Origin: Pantoea rwandensis
Lineage (GTDB): Bacteria > Pseudomonadota > Gammaproteobacteria > Enterobacterales > Enterobacteriaceae
NCBI RefSeq assembly: GCF_002095475.1
Contig: NZ_MLFR01000026.1
Location: 22,150 to 86,149 of the forward strand
Direction of reading: 5' to 3'
Length of the DNA stretch: 64,000 nucleotides
Shown piece by piece: positions 43,957 to 52,223 of the stretch (position 1 is the stretch's first letter; each line of letters opens with the position of its first letter). Under the pieces are notes generated by a model that made no database searches, was not told the DNA's origin, and worked only from the letters and a program-made list of their open reading frames with translations. A program made the position numbers and the translations under genes.

Positions 43957-44021
43957 AGGATAACGTTGCTTTAGCAACGGCCCGAAGGGCGAGGCGAAAG
44001 CCGAGTCATCCTCCTGGATGC
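43957..44021 (+). repeat. tRNA-derived 3'-end remnant with multi-hairpin RNA structure
   Basis: Bases 44008-44021 (ATCCTCCTGGATGC) repeat the T-arm and acceptor 3' strand of the tRNA-Arg genes exactly, without the rest of the tRNA. Just upstream are three consecutive hairpins, CGTTGCT/AGCAACG, GCCC/GGGC and GGC/GCC with a GAAA loop. An outer AGGAT (43957-43961) can pair with ATCCT of the remnant. Similar tRNA-linked repeats containing a tRNA 3' end are known at the E. coli tyrT locus. The rest of 43892-44258 holds no supportable gene. Confidence 0.6.
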
Positions 44022-44258
44022 CGCATATCCTCTCCGAAACATTCAACGCCCGCTTTCTGAATTTAGCTCCCATTTTCCTTCATTACGCAAAAACCACTTA
44101 TATAACCGCTATTTATCCCCGGCATCGCCACCTGATCTTATTCCGAAAAGAAAAATTGCTAATGCTTTCAAAGCATTTGCTGTTAAGCACACCTGGCGAC
44201 AACCTAAGCGCATTACGCTAAAGTAATGGCTCATTTTGTGGTGCTCGACGGAGTGACA

Positions 44259-44825
44259 ATGTACGACCAATATGACGCCCTGATTTTCGATATGGACGGC
44301 ACAATTCTTGATACTGAGCCGACACATCGAAAAGCCTGGCAGCAGGTGCTGAGCCGCTATGGTTTCATCATGGATGAAGAAAAAATGGTGAGCTTTAATG
44401 GCGCACCGACTTGGCAACTGGCGCAGTACATTCTTGAGCAGAACAACGCCACGCATGATCCACATCTACTGGCCGCTGAAAAAACAGTGGCGCTGAAGGC
44501 GATGCTATTGGATGACGTGCGCCCTTTACCGCTGATGGAAGTGGTGAAAATGTATCACGGTCGCCGTCCTATGGCGGTAGGCACGGGCAGCGAACACAGT
44601 CTGGCGAAGGCTCTGCTTGAAGAATTGGGTGTTTACCATCTGTTTGATGCCGTGGTGGGTGCAGATGATGTCCAACGTCATAAACCGCAACCTGATACCT
44701 TTCTACGCTGTGCTGAACTGATGGGCATAGCAGCTGAACGCTGTGTGGTATTTGAAGATGCTGACTTTGGTATTCAGGCGGCGAAAGCTGCGGGCATGGA
44801 TGTGGTTGATGTCCGCTTACTGTGA
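44259..44825 (+). CDS. yqaB: Fructose-1-phosphatase-type HAD phosphatase YqaB
   Basis: HAD-superfamily phosphatase. E. coli YqaB acts on fructose-1-phosphate and 6-phosphogluconate. Motif I is LIFDMDGTILDTEP (nucleophile Asp near residue 11), motif II the Thr/Ser in MAVGTGSEHSLAKALL, and motifs III and IV KPQPDTFLRCAEL and VVFEDADFGIQAAKAAGMD. I take the ATG reading MYDQYDALIF (GGAG five bases before) over the longer frame, giving 188 residues as in E. coli. The stop overlaps the GTG start of yqaA. Confidence 0.95.
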   Translation: MYDQYDALIFDMDGTILDTEPTHRKAWQQVLSRYGFIMDEEKMVSFNGAPTWQLAQYILEQNNATHDPHLLAAEKTVALKAMLLDDVRPLPLMEVVKMYHGRRPMAVGTGSEHSLAKALLEELGVYHLFDAVVGADDVQRHKPQPDTFLRCAELMGIAAERCVVFEDADFGIQAAKAAGMDVVDVRLL

Positions 44826-45250
44826 ATGAATTTCTGACCTATGGATCGTTATTCGGCAGTAGTTTTCTGAGCGCAACCCTGCTTCCAGGAAGTTCAGAGG
44901 CAGTACTGGTTGCTTTACTGATCGCTCAAAAAGGCTCGGTTTACGGATTGTTATTGGCTGCATCAGTGGGAAACACGCTGGGTGGCCTGACCAACATTCT
45001 TCTTGGTCGCCTCATGCCGCCAAAAGGGCAGGGGCGATGGCATGACACAGCAATGACGTGGTTACACCGATTGGGACCTGCAGCACTGCTTCTAAGTTGG
45101 CTGCCGGTAGTGGGCGACCTGCTGTGCGTTCTCGCAGGCTGGTTGCGCTTTGCCTGGCTGCCCTCGGTGTTGTACCTCGCCATGGGTAAAACGCTGCGTT
45201 ATATCGTTATCGCGACCGCCACATTACAAACTTTGCAATGGTGGCATTGA
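44822..45250 (+). CDS. yqaA: Inner-membrane DedA-like protein YqaA
   Basis: A small membrane protein with a VTT/SNARE-associated (DedA-like) fold, 142 residues, starting at GTG that overlaps the yqaB stop. Conserved segments are LFGSSFLSATLLPGSSEAVL, SVGNTLGGLTNILLGRLM and LLLSWLPVVGDLLCVLAGWL, with about four hydrophobic stretches, as in E. coli YqaA. Function is unproved. The DedA family is linked to lipid carrier flipping, but this small branch is not characterised to my knowledge. Confidence 0.92.
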   Translation: MNEFLTYGSLFGSSFLSATLLPGSSEAVLVALLIAQKGSVYGLLLAASVGNTLGGLTNILLGRLMPPKGQGRWHDTAMTWLHRLGPAALLLSWLPVVGDLLCVLAGWLRFAWLPSVLYLAMGKTLRYIVIATATLQTLQWWH

Positions 45251-45323
45251 TTCGCACAGATTCGAGGCTACGGTTAACATTATGCTGAACAAAAATAAAT
45301 TATTCGCACAGCGGGAGGTTAAT

Positions 45324-46886
45324 GTGATCCCGGACGTATCTAAAGCGCTCTCCTGGCTGGAAGCGCATCCCGACGCGTTAAAGGGTATCGGCCGTGGTAT
45401 TGAACGTGAGACTTTGCGCGTTAATCCAAATGGTCACCTGGCAACCACCGGACATCCTGAATCTTTGGGTTCAGCGCTGAAGCATAGTTGGATTACCACC
45501 GATTTTGCCGAAACGCTGCTGGAGTTCATTACACCTGTCGATCAAAGCATTGATCGGTCACTGGCATTCCTGCGTGATATTCACCGCCACACTGCGCGTG
45601 AGTTGGGTCAGGAGCGTATGTGGCCGTTCAGTATGCCTGGCTACATCGATGATGTTGAGAATATTGAGCTGGCGCAATACGGCAACTCCAACATCGGGAA
45701 AATGAAAACGCTGTATCGTCAGGGGCTAAAAAATCGCTATAGCGCGTTGATGCAGATTATTTCAGGTGTGCACTACAACTTCTCTTTGCCACTGTCGTTC
45801 TGGCAAGAGTGGGCGGACGTAAAAGATGCGGAAAGTGGCAAAGAGACCATTTCTGCCGGTTATCTGCGTTTGATCCGCAACTATTATCGTTTTGGCTGGG
45901 TGATCCCGTACCTGTTTGGTGCCTCACCGGCAATCTGCTCGTCCTTCCTGCAAGGTCGCGAAAGCAAGCTGCCGTTTGAAACGGACGGCAAAGGCACGTT
46001 GTGGCTACCGTATGCGACTTCGCTGCGTCTCAGCGATTTAGGATATACCAACAAGTCGCAAAGCGGTTTGGGCATCACTTTTAACTCACTTGACGGTTAT
46101 GTCGCTGCGCTGAAAGCGGCGATCAAAACCCCGTCAGAAGAGTATGCGGCGATGGGAACCAAAGATGCAGACGGCAACTGGTTGCAGCTCAACACCAACG
46201 TGTTGCAGATTGAAAACGAATTGTATGCACCGATTCGTCCAAAACGTGTGACGCGTTCGGGAGAGGCGCCTTCTGATGCGCTGTTACGCGGCGGGATTGA
46301 GTACATCGAAGTACGTTCTCTGGATATCAATCCGTTCTCCGCCATTGGCGTGGATGCTAATCAGGCGCGTTTCCTCGATCTGTTCCTGATCTGGTGTACC
46401 TTGGCGGATGCACCTGAAATGAGTTCCGACGAACTGTTATGCAGCCGTAAAAACTGGAACCGCGTGGTGATGGAAGGACGTAAACCGGGTCAGGTGATTG
46501 GCGTAGGTTGTAGCGATACCGAACATTCACTGGTTGAGGTGGGCAAGGCCTTGTTTGCCGATCTGAGTCGCGTTGCGGAAGTGCTAGACAGCAACTACGG
46601 TAGCACGCAATATCAACAGGTTTGCGATCAACTGGTGGCATCGTTTGACGATCCTGAGCTAACCTATTCTGCGCGTATTCTTCATGCGATCAAAGAGAAT
46701 GGCCTGACCGGAGCTGGCGTGGCATTGGCAGAGCAGTATCGCCATCTGCTGTGTGAAGAGCCGTTAGAGATTTTGACGGAAGATGACTTTAGTCGTCAGG
46801 CGTTGGAGTCTGTGCAGGCACAGAAGACGTTGGAACAGAGCGATACGCTGGATTTCGAAAGCTATTTGGCTGGTCGCGAAGGCTAA
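45324..46886 (+). CDS. gshA: Glutamate-cysteine ligase
   Basis: ATP-dependent first step of glutathione synthesis. I set the start at GTG 45324 (VIPDVSKALSWLEAHP), preceded by GGGAGG six bases upstream. The E. coli gene likewise uses a non-ATG start at this position. An upstream ATG at 45282 would extend it by 14 residues. Proteobacterial class I features are GIERETLRVNPNGHLATTGH, ITTDFAETLLEFITP, ISGVHYNFSLPLSFWQ and RPKRVTRSGEAPSDALLRGG. There are 520 residues, against 518 in E. coli. The micA gene abuts its stop on the other strand. Confidence 0.95.
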   Translation: MIPDVSKALSWLEAHPDALKGIGRGIERETLRVNPNGHLATTGHPESLGSALKHSWITTDFAETLLEFITPVDQSIDRSLAFLRDIHRHTARELGQERMWPFSMPGYIDDVENIELAQYGNSNIGKMKTLYRQGLKNRYSALMQIISGVHYNFSLPLSFWQEWADVKDAESGKETISAGYLRLIRNYYRFGWVIPYLFGASPAICSSFLQGRESKLPFETDGKGTLWLPYATSLRLSDLGYTNKSQSGLGITFNSLDGYVAALKAAIKTPSEEYAAMGTKDADGNWLQLNTNVLQIENELYAPIRPKRVTRSGEAPSDALLRGGIEYIEVRSLDINPFSAIGVDANQARFLDLFLIWCTLADAPEMSSDELLCSRKNWNRVVMEGRKPGQVIGVGCSDTEHSLVEVGKALFADLSRVAEVLDSNYGSTQYQQVCDQLVASFDDPELTYSARILHAIKENGLTGAGVALAEQYRHLLCEEPLEILTEDDFSRQALESVQAQKTLEQSDTLDFESYLAGREG

Positions 46887-46965
46887 AAAAGAAAATGGCC
46901 ACATCACTGTGGCCGAAATTAACATCTCTGTTGTCAGGGATGATGATAACAAATGCGCGTCTTTC
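46887..46965 (-). ncRNA. micA: Hfq-dependent small RNA MicA
   Basis: Read on the minus strand, the RNA begins GAAAGACGCGCATTTGTTAT followed by CATCATCCCTG, which I recall as the 5' target-pairing region of E. coli MicA (targets ompA and other porin mRNAs). It ends in a terminator stem GGCCAC-AGTGAT-GTGGCC followed by ATTTTCTTTTTT. The internal loop between these parts differs from E. coli. The position between gshA and luxS is the known one. The exact 3' end is uncertain by a few bases. Confidence 0.92.
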
Positions 46966-46971
46966 ATATAT

Positions 46972-46999
46972 TCAGACGCTGGGCGAACGGAAAAGTTTC
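46972..46999 (-). promoter_or_regulatory. Sigma-E promoter of micA
   Basis: On the minus strand GAAACTT (46999-46993) and TCTGA (46976-46972) are 16 bases apart, close to the sigma-E consensus GGAACTT/TCTGA, and the -10 box ends 7 bases before the first base of MicA. This fits envelope-stress control of porin repression. Confidence 0.85.
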
Positions 47000-47036
47000 A
47001 TCGTTTTAAAAAAATTCTCAAAACAGGAGGTGACGA

Positions 47037-47552
47037 ATGCCACTACTGGATAGTTTTACTGTTGATCACACCATCATGGGCGCACCTGCCGTGCGCGTAG
47101 CCAAAACCATGAACACTCCGCATGGCGATACCATCACCGTTTTTGATCTGCGCTTCTGCCGTCCGAATATCGATATTCTGACTGAGCGCGGCATCCACAC
47201 GCTGGAGCACCTGTTTGCGGGCTTTATGCGTAATCACCTCAATGGTGAAGGTGTGGAAATCGTTGATATCTCGCCAATGGGCTGCCGTACTGGCTTTTAC
47301 ATGAGCCTGATTGGTGAGCCTGATGAGCAGCGCGTGGCTAAAGCCTGGAAAGGGGCGATGGAAGACGTTCTGAAAGTGAAAGAGCAGAGCCAGATTCCAG
47401 AATTGAATGAATATCAGTGTGGTAGCTATAAGCTGCACTCACTCGACGAAGCGCAGCAGATTGCGCGTAACGTGTTGGCGCATGATATTGGCGTTAACCG
47501 CAATGAAGATCTGAAACTGCCAGCTGATAAGCTGAAAGAGCTGCACATCTAG
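47037..47552 (+). CDS. luxS: S-ribosylhomocysteine lyase LuxS (autoinducer-2 synthesis)
   Basis: Cleaves S-ribosylhomocysteine to homocysteine and DPD, the precursor of autoinducer-2, recycling methyl-cycle waste. The metal site is HTLEHLFAGFMRNH (His54, His58), the third ligand Cys in NEYQCGSYKL (about residue 128), and the catalytic Cys in GCRTGFYMSLIG. It has 171 residues, as in E. coli. AGGAGGTGA lies before the ATG. The 5' leader overlaps the divergent micA promoter. Confidence 0.98.
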   Translation: MPLLDSFTVDHTIMGAPAVRVAKTMNTPHGDTITVFDLRFCRPNIDILTERGIHTLEHLFAGFMRNHLNGEGVEIVDISPMGCRTGFYMSLIGEPDEQRVAKAWKGAMEDVLKVKEQSQIPELNEYQCGSYKLHSLDEAQQIARNVLAHDIGVNRNEDLKLPADKLKELHI

Positions 47553-47572
47553 TTTTGCTATAGCAGAGACGA

Positions 47573-47604
47573 AAACGCCGCGATGATCGCGGCGTTTTTT
47601 TTTT
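47573..47604. terminator. Bidirectional terminator between luxS and yfjD
   Basis: AAAACGCCGCGAT and ATCGCGGCGTT pair around a single G, with an A-run before and ten T after, serving the two convergent genes. Confidence 0.92.
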
Positions 47605-47607
47605 GCG

Positions 47608-48894
47608 TTAAGAACCGACGGAAGATTTTAACGGATGGTGTGGCGTGATGCGGACTTGTTTCACCATGTTGTCCTGAACATCCAGGATATCGACATCGTA
47701 CTGACCAATTTTCACGCGACGGGCAACCTGCGGAATCTCTTCAAGTGCTTCGAGTAACATACCGTTGATGGTGCGCGCCTCGTCTTCAGGTAATGTCCAG
47801 TTGAAGGCTTTATTGATTTCACGCACGCTGGCGCTGCCTTCAATCAGCACGGATCCGTCGTTTTGCGGCATGACTTCTTCAGCCAATGAAGGTGACATGG
47901 AAGTGGTAAAGTCGCCGACAATCTCTTCCAGAATATCTTCAATGGTGACCAATCCTTTGATATCGCCATACTCATCAACCACCAAACCAGCCTTCTTCTT
48001 GTTGCGCTGGAATTTTACCAGTTGAATATTCAGCGGCGTACCTTCCGGCACATAGTAGATCTCATCAGCAGCGCGAAGCAGGCGGTCTTTGTTGAATTCT
48101 TTCTTCTCAGTCATCATGCGCCAGGCTTCACGAACACGCAGCATGCCGACGGAGTCATCTAGCGAATCGCGGAACAACACAATGCGGCCATGGGGCGAAT
48201 TACTCAGCTGGCGCACAATCGATTTCCAATCGTCATTGACGTTGATACCGACAATCTCATTACGCGGCACCATGATGTCATCGACGCTGACTTTTTCCAG
48301 ATCGAGCACAGAAAGCAGCATGTCTTGATTGCGACGTGACATCAGCGAGCGCGACTCGTGAACAATAGTGCGAAGCTCTTCTTTACTCAGCGCCGAACTG
48401 ATTGAACCATCGGTTTTGATCCCGACCATGCGCATCAACATGCGCGTAATGGTATTCAGCAACCATACCAGCGGCAGCATCACATATTGCAATGGACCCA
48501 ACAAAACGCTGCTGGGATAAGCCACTTTTTCTGGGTATAGCGCGGCGATGGTCTTGGGCAACACTTCGGCAAATATCAGCACGACAAAGGTCAAGATGCC
48601 CGTGGCAATCGCAACGCCAACATCACCGTATAGGCGCATACCTACAATGGTACCGATGGCTGAGGCGAGGATGTTGACAAGGTTATTGCCGATGAGAACC
48701 AGGCTTATGAGGCGATCAGGGCGACGCAGCAATTTCTCGACTCGGCGTGCGCCGCGGTGACCCGTTTTGGCTTTGTGACGCAACTTATAACGATTGAGCG
48801 TCATCATGCCGGTCTCTGAACCGGAGAAATACGCAGAGACCAGCACCATGATGACCAGCGTAATGATCAGCGTGGTGGTTGAAACATGTTCCAA
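47608..48894 (-). CDS. yfjD: CorC/HlyC-family membrane protein YfjD (CNNM/CBS domains)
   Basis: Inner-membrane protein of the CNNM/CorB type. The N-terminal DUF21 domain has about four membrane segments (LIITLVIMVLVSAYFSGSET with the conserved SGSET, then LISLVLIGNNLVNILASAIG and ILTFVVLIFAEVLPKTIAAL). A CBS pair follows (VDDIMVPRNEIVGI, DEYGDIKGLVTIEDILEEIV), and a C-terminal CorC_HlyC domain. There are 428 residues, as in E. coli YfjD. Relatives act in magnesium/cobalt efflux, but specificity here is not proved. It probably shares a transcript with ypjD upstream. Confidence 0.93.
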   Translation of the reverse strand: MEHVSTTTLIITLVIMVLVSAYFSGSETGMMTLNRYKLRHKAKTGHRGARRVEKLLRRPDRLISLVLIGNNLVNILASAIGTIVGMRLYGDVGVAIATGILTFVVLIFAEVLPKTIAALYPEKVAYPSSVLLGPLQYVMLPLVWLLNTITRMLMRMVGIKTDGSISSALSKEELRTIVHESRSLMSRRNQDMLLSVLDLEKVSVDDIMVPRNEIVGINVNDDWKSIVRQLSNSPHGRIVLFRDSLDDSVGMLRVREAWRMMTEKKEFNKDRLLRAADEIYYVPEGTPLNIQLVKFQRNKKKAGLVVDEYGDIKGLVTIEDILEEIVGDFTTSMSPSLAEEVMPQNDGSVLIEGSASVREINKAFNWTLPEDEARTINGMLLEALEEIPQVARRVKIGQYDVDILDVQDNMVKQVRITPHHPLKSSVGS

Positions 48895-48907
48895 CGCAAA
48901 AATTCCT

Positions 48908-49702
48908 TTAGTGAGAAGTGAGCAGGTGCTGTAGCACGCGACTGCCGAAGTAAGCCATGGTTAACAGCAGCGCACCGCCGCAGTTGAACCAGACAACACG
49001 GCGTCCACGCCAGCCCTCGTGATAGTGCCCCCAGAGCAGAACGATATAAACAAACCAGGCGATGATGGAAAGGACCGCTTTATCGACATTTTCCGCGCTA
49101 AACAGGTTATGCATGAAGAACAAACCGGTGCACAGCACCAATGTCAGCAGCACCACACCTATCTGCGTGATATGAAACATCTTGCGCTCAATACTGAGCA
49201 GCGGCGGCATATCCTGGGTAAAAGCCAGCTTCTTATTTTTTAACTGATAGTCGATCCACGCGAGTTGAAGCGCATAGAGGGCGGCAATGATCAGCGTAGC
49301 ATAGGCAAACAGCGACAGGCCGATGTGAATCATCATACCTGGCGTGGTTTCCAGATGGGTGATAAAGGCATTTGGCACAAATGTCGCGAACGCCAAATTG
49401 ATCAGCGCAAAGCTGTAAACAATCGGCAGTAGCAGCCAGCCACGGTTGCGCGATGCAACGATGGTCATGATGGCGCAAATTAGCAGGCTAACCAGTGAGC
49501 CAATATTCAGCAGGCTGAGATTTTGTCCGTTATCGACGGCAAAAATGCGTTGTTGCAGCGCCACGGCATGGGCAATCAGCGCTATGCAGGCCGAAAGCAC
49601 GGCAAAACGACGCCAGCCACCGTTGCGTTTCAGCAGGCTAGGGATGATCAATGCAAGACTGAGGGAGTAGGCGAACAGCGCCACGATCGCGAAAACGGAC
49701 AT
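48908..49702 (-). CDS. ypjD: Cytochrome c assembly-like inner-membrane protein YpjD
   Basis: A polytopic inner-membrane protein with eight predicted membrane segments, in the CcmC/CcsA (HemX-like) haem-handling family. Typical features are the WWD-like loop region near HIGLSLFAYATLIIAALYAL, YQLKNKKL and LLWGHYHEGWRGRR. The start is the ATG reading MSVFAIVALFAYSL, with AAAGGAT upstream, giving 264 residues (E. coli 263). The longer frame to 49768 is not conserved. Its biological role is unknown. It is divergent from ffh. Confidence 0.92.
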   Translation of the reverse strand: MSVFAIVALFAYSLSLALIIPSLLKRNGGWRRFAVLSACIALIAHAVALQQRIFAVDNGQNLSLLNIGSLVSLLICAIMTIVASRNRGWLLLPIVYSFALINLAFATFVPNAFITHLETTPGMMIHIGLSLFAYATLIIAALYALQLAWIDYQLKNKKLAFTQDMPPLLSIERKMFHITQIGVVLLTLVLCTGLFFMHNLFSAENVDKAVLSIIAWFVYIVLLWGHYHEGWRGRRVVWFNCGGALLLTMAYFGSRVLQHLLTSH

Positions 49703-49807
49703 AGATCCTTTCAGGTGTCGGTCAGATAAGGAAAAAAGCAGTATAGCGCCAGCCGCATCAGGCTCCAAACGATCTGAAGGTCAATTGCAGAGATCGCTGA
49801 GGCTTCG

Positions 49808-49816
49808 TGCTATAAT
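49808..49816 (+). promoter_or_regulatory. Extended -10 promoter of ffh
   Basis: TGCTATAAT is a consensus -10 box with the TG extension. The best -35 match (TTGCAG, 49785-49790) is 20 bases away, so this is probably an extended -10 promoter. A GCCGCC/GGCGGC hairpin lies in the leader. Confidence 0.65.
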
Positions 49817-49868
49817 CCGCCGCATTGTGCCGCCAAGGCGGCCTCGCTACGGTCCTAAGTGAGAGAGC

Positions 49869-51230
49869 ATGTTTGATAATTTAACCGATCGTTTGTCGCA
49901 ATCCCTGCGCAACATCAGCGGCCGCGGAAGGCTGACCGAAGACAACATTAAAGACACGTTGCGCGAAGTGCGCATGGCATTGCTGGAAGCTGACGTCGCG
50001 CTGCCCGTGGTGCGAGATTTTATCAATCGCGTAAAAGAAGCCGCGGTTGGTCATGATGTGAACAAAAGCCTCACGCCAGGCCAAGAGTTTATCAAAATTG
50101 TGCGCAACGAGTTGGTTGCCGCAATGGGCGCAGAAAACAATGCATTGAACCTGAATGCACAGCCGCCAGCGGTAGTGCTGATGGCCGGTTTGCAGGGTGC
50201 GGGTAAAACTACCAGCGTGGCGAAGTTAGGTAAATTTCTTCGCGAGAAGCACAAGAAGAAAGTGCTGGTCGTCTCTGCTGACGTTTATCGCCCTGCGGCA
50301 ATCAAACAGTTGGAAACCCTGGCTGAGCAAGTGGGTGTCGATTTCTGCCCCTCTGACCTGAGCCAGAAGCCGGTCGACATTGTGCAGAACGCACTGAAAG
50401 AAGCCAAACTGCAATTCTACGATGTACTGCTGGTGGATACCGCCGGTCGTTTACACGTTGATGAAGCAATGATGGACGAGATCAAACAGGTTCATGCCGC
50501 GATTAATCCGGTGGAAACGCTGTTTGTTGTCGATGCGATGACCGGCCAGGATGCGGCGAACACGGCGAAGGCCTTCAACGAAGCGCTGCCGTTAACCGGT
50601 GTCATTCTGACCAAAGTCGATGGTGATGCGCGCGGTGGTGCTGCACTATCGATTCGTCACATTACCGGCAAGCCGATCAAATTCATGGGGATGGGCGAGA
50701 AGACCGACGCGCTGGAAGCGTTTTATCCAGATCGTATCGCTTCACGCATTCTCGGCATGGGCGACGTGCTGTCGCTGATCGAAGATATCGAAAGCAAAGT
50801 TGACCGCGAACAGGCGGAAAAACTGGCGAAGAAGCTGAAAACCGGTGACGGTTTTGATCTCAATGATTTCCTCGAGCAGTTGAAGCAGATGCGCAACATG
50901 GGCGGCATGGCCAGCCTGATGGGCAAGCTTCCGGGCATGGGCCAGTTGCCAGATAACGTCAAGTCGCAGATGGATGACAAAGTATTGGTTCGCATGGAGG
51001 CCATAATCAATTCGATGACCTCCAAAGAGCGGCAGAAGCCTGAAATCATTAAAGGCTCACGCAAGCGCCGTATCGCGACCGGTTCTGGCATGCAGGTGCA
51101 GGACGTCAACCGTTTACTGAAACAATTCGACGACATGCAGCGCATGATGAAGAAAATGAAGAAGGGTGGCATGGCCAAAATGATGCGTGGCATGAAAGGT
51201 ATGATGCCGCCTGGATTCCCCGGCCGCTAA
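49869..51230 (+). CDS. ffh: Signal recognition particle protein Ffh
   Basis: GTPase subunit of the bacterial SRP, which binds 4.5S RNA and delivers ribosome-nascent chains to FtsY. It has N domain helices, G domain motifs GLQGAGKTTSVAKLGKFL (about residues 105-120), VDTAGRLHVDEAM, ILTKVDGDARGGAALSIRH, and a C-terminal M domain rich in Met (RMMKKMKKGGMAKMMRGM) with the RNA-binding SRKRRIATGSG (KGSRKRRIATGSGM). It has 453 residues, as in E. coli. It precedes the rpsP operon. Confidence 0.98.
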   Translation: MFDNLTDRLSQSLRNISGRGRLTEDNIKDTLREVRMALLEADVALPVVRDFINRVKEAAVGHDVNKSLTPGQEFIKIVRNELVAAMGAENNALNLNAQPPAVVLMAGLQGAGKTTSVAKLGKFLREKHKKKVLVVSADVYRPAAIKQLETLAEQVGVDFCPSDLSQKPVDIVQNALKEAKLQFYDVLLVDTAGRLHVDEAMMDEIKQVHAAINPVETLFVVDAMTGQDAANTAKAFNEALPLTGVILTKVDGDARGGAALSIRHITGKPIKFMGMGEKTDALEAFYPDRIASRILGMGDVLSLIEDIESKVDREQAEKLAKKLKTGDGFDLNDFLEQLKQMRNMGGMASLMGKLPGMGQLPDNVKSQMDDKVLVRMEAIINSMTSKERQKPEIIKGSRKRRIATGSGMQVQDVNRLLKQFDDMQRMMKKMKKGGMAKMMRGMKGMMPPGFPGR

Positions 51231-51314
51231 GGCGACCGGCAATCAGCCAGTAAATTGACACTCTTAGGTTGCTTTTTTCGCCAAAATGAGTAAAATTTTC
51301 GGGCTTTTTATATT

Positions 51315-51350
51315 GCGCTCGGGTTCCATCCCTCGATGGAGCCCGAGCGC
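51315..51350 (+). other. Long stem-loop in the rpsP leader (attenuator candidate)
   Basis: GCGCTCGGG (51315-51323) pairs with CCCGAGCGC (51342-51350), and the inner TCCATC/GATGGA continues the stem to a CCTC tetraloop, giving about 15 base pairs. It is followed by TTTATT and ends 22 bases before the rpsP start. It could attenuate transcription into the ribosomal-protein operon or protect its 5' end. Confidence 0.75.
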
Positions 51351-51372
51351 TTTATTAACTAATGAGGATGTT

Positions 51373-51621
51373 ATGGTTACAATTCGTTTGGCACGTCACG
51401 GCGCGAAAAAGCGTCCGTTCTATCAGGTCGTCGTTACTGACAGCCGTAATGCTCGTAATGGTCGTTTCATCGAGCGCGTAGGTTTCTTCAACCCGATCGC
51501 ATCTGGTCAGGCTGAAGGTCTGCGTCTGGATCTGGACCGTATTGAGCACTGGGTTGGCCAGGGCGCAACGCTTTCTGATCGCGTTAACGCGCTGATCAAA
51601 GAAGCAAAGAAAGCAGCTTAA
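51373..51621 (+). CDS. rpsP: 30S ribosomal protein S16
   Basis: Component of the 30S body that aids assembly. It has 82 residues from the ATG reading MVTIRLARHGAKKRPFYQVV, with the conserved VVTDSRNARNGRFIERVGFF and DRIEHWVGQGATLSDRV. GAGG precedes the start. The longer frame upstream runs through the leader stem-loop and is not conserved. First gene of rpsP-rimM-trmD-rplS. Confidence 0.97.
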   Translation: MVTIRLARHGAKKRPFYQVVVTDSRNARNGRFIERVGFFNPIASGQAEGLRLDLDRIEHWVGQGATLSDRVNALIKEAKKAA

Positions 51622-51639
51622 TCTGTCACGGTGGTGAGC

Positions 51640-52188
51640 ATGAGCATTAAACCTGCCGCACAGCCTCTCGTTAACCCGATTGTTTTGGGCAAAATGGGGG
51701 CCGCTTACGGGATTCGGGGTTGGCTCAAAGTGTTTTCCTCCACTGAAGACGCTGAAAGTATCTTCGACTACCAACCTTGGTTTATCCAGCGCGCCGGTAA
51801 ATGGCAGCAGGTCGAACTTGAGGGTTGGAAGCACCACAATCAGGACCTGATCATCAAAGTCAAAGGCATTGACGATCGGGACGCTGCGGCACAGTTAACC
51901 AATTGCGAAATTACGGTTGACTCCACGCAGCTGCCAGCGCTGGAAGCAGGTGATTACTACTGGAAAGACCTTATGGGTTGCAAGGTAGTTAACCTCGACG
52001 GCTACGAGATGGGAAAAGTCATTGATATGATGGAAACCGGCTCGAACGACGTTCTCGTCGTAAAGGCAAACCTGAAAGATGCATTCGGTGCGCAAGAGCG
52101 GTTAATCCCGTTTCTTGATGAACAGGTTATCAAGAAAGTCGATCTCTCTACTGGCACTATTGAAGTAGATTGGGATCCTGGTTTTTGA
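51640..52188 (+). CDS. rimM: 16S rRNA processing protein RimM
   Basis: Ribosome maturation factor that binds S19 and assists 30S head assembly. The N-terminal RimM domain has PIVLGKMGAAYGIRGWLKVF, and the C-terminal PRC-barrel has GDYYWKDLMGCKVV and METGSNDVLVVKANLKDAFG, ending IEVDWDPGF as in E. coli. I use the ATG at 51640 (MSIKPAAQ), which gives 182 residues as in E. coli. Two in-frame GTG codons upstream fall in its ribosome site region. Confidence 0.95.
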   Translation: MSIKPAAQPLVNPIVLGKMGAAYGIRGWLKVFSSTEDAESIFDYQPWFIQRAGKWQQVELEGWKHHNQDLIIKVKGIDDRDAAAQLTNCEITVDSTQLPALEAGDYYWKDLMGCKVVNLDGYEMGKVIDMMETGSNDVLVVKANLKDAFGAQERLIPFLDEQVIKKVDLSTGTIEVDWDPGF

Positions 52189-52223
52189 TCTCCGGACAAT
52201 CCGGTAACGTAACGGCGAACGCG

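Noticed and set aside
44018..44221. 67-codon frame between the tRNA cluster and yqaB
   Set aside because: It starts in the tRNA remnant, has no clear ribosome site and has AT-rich composition without any motif.
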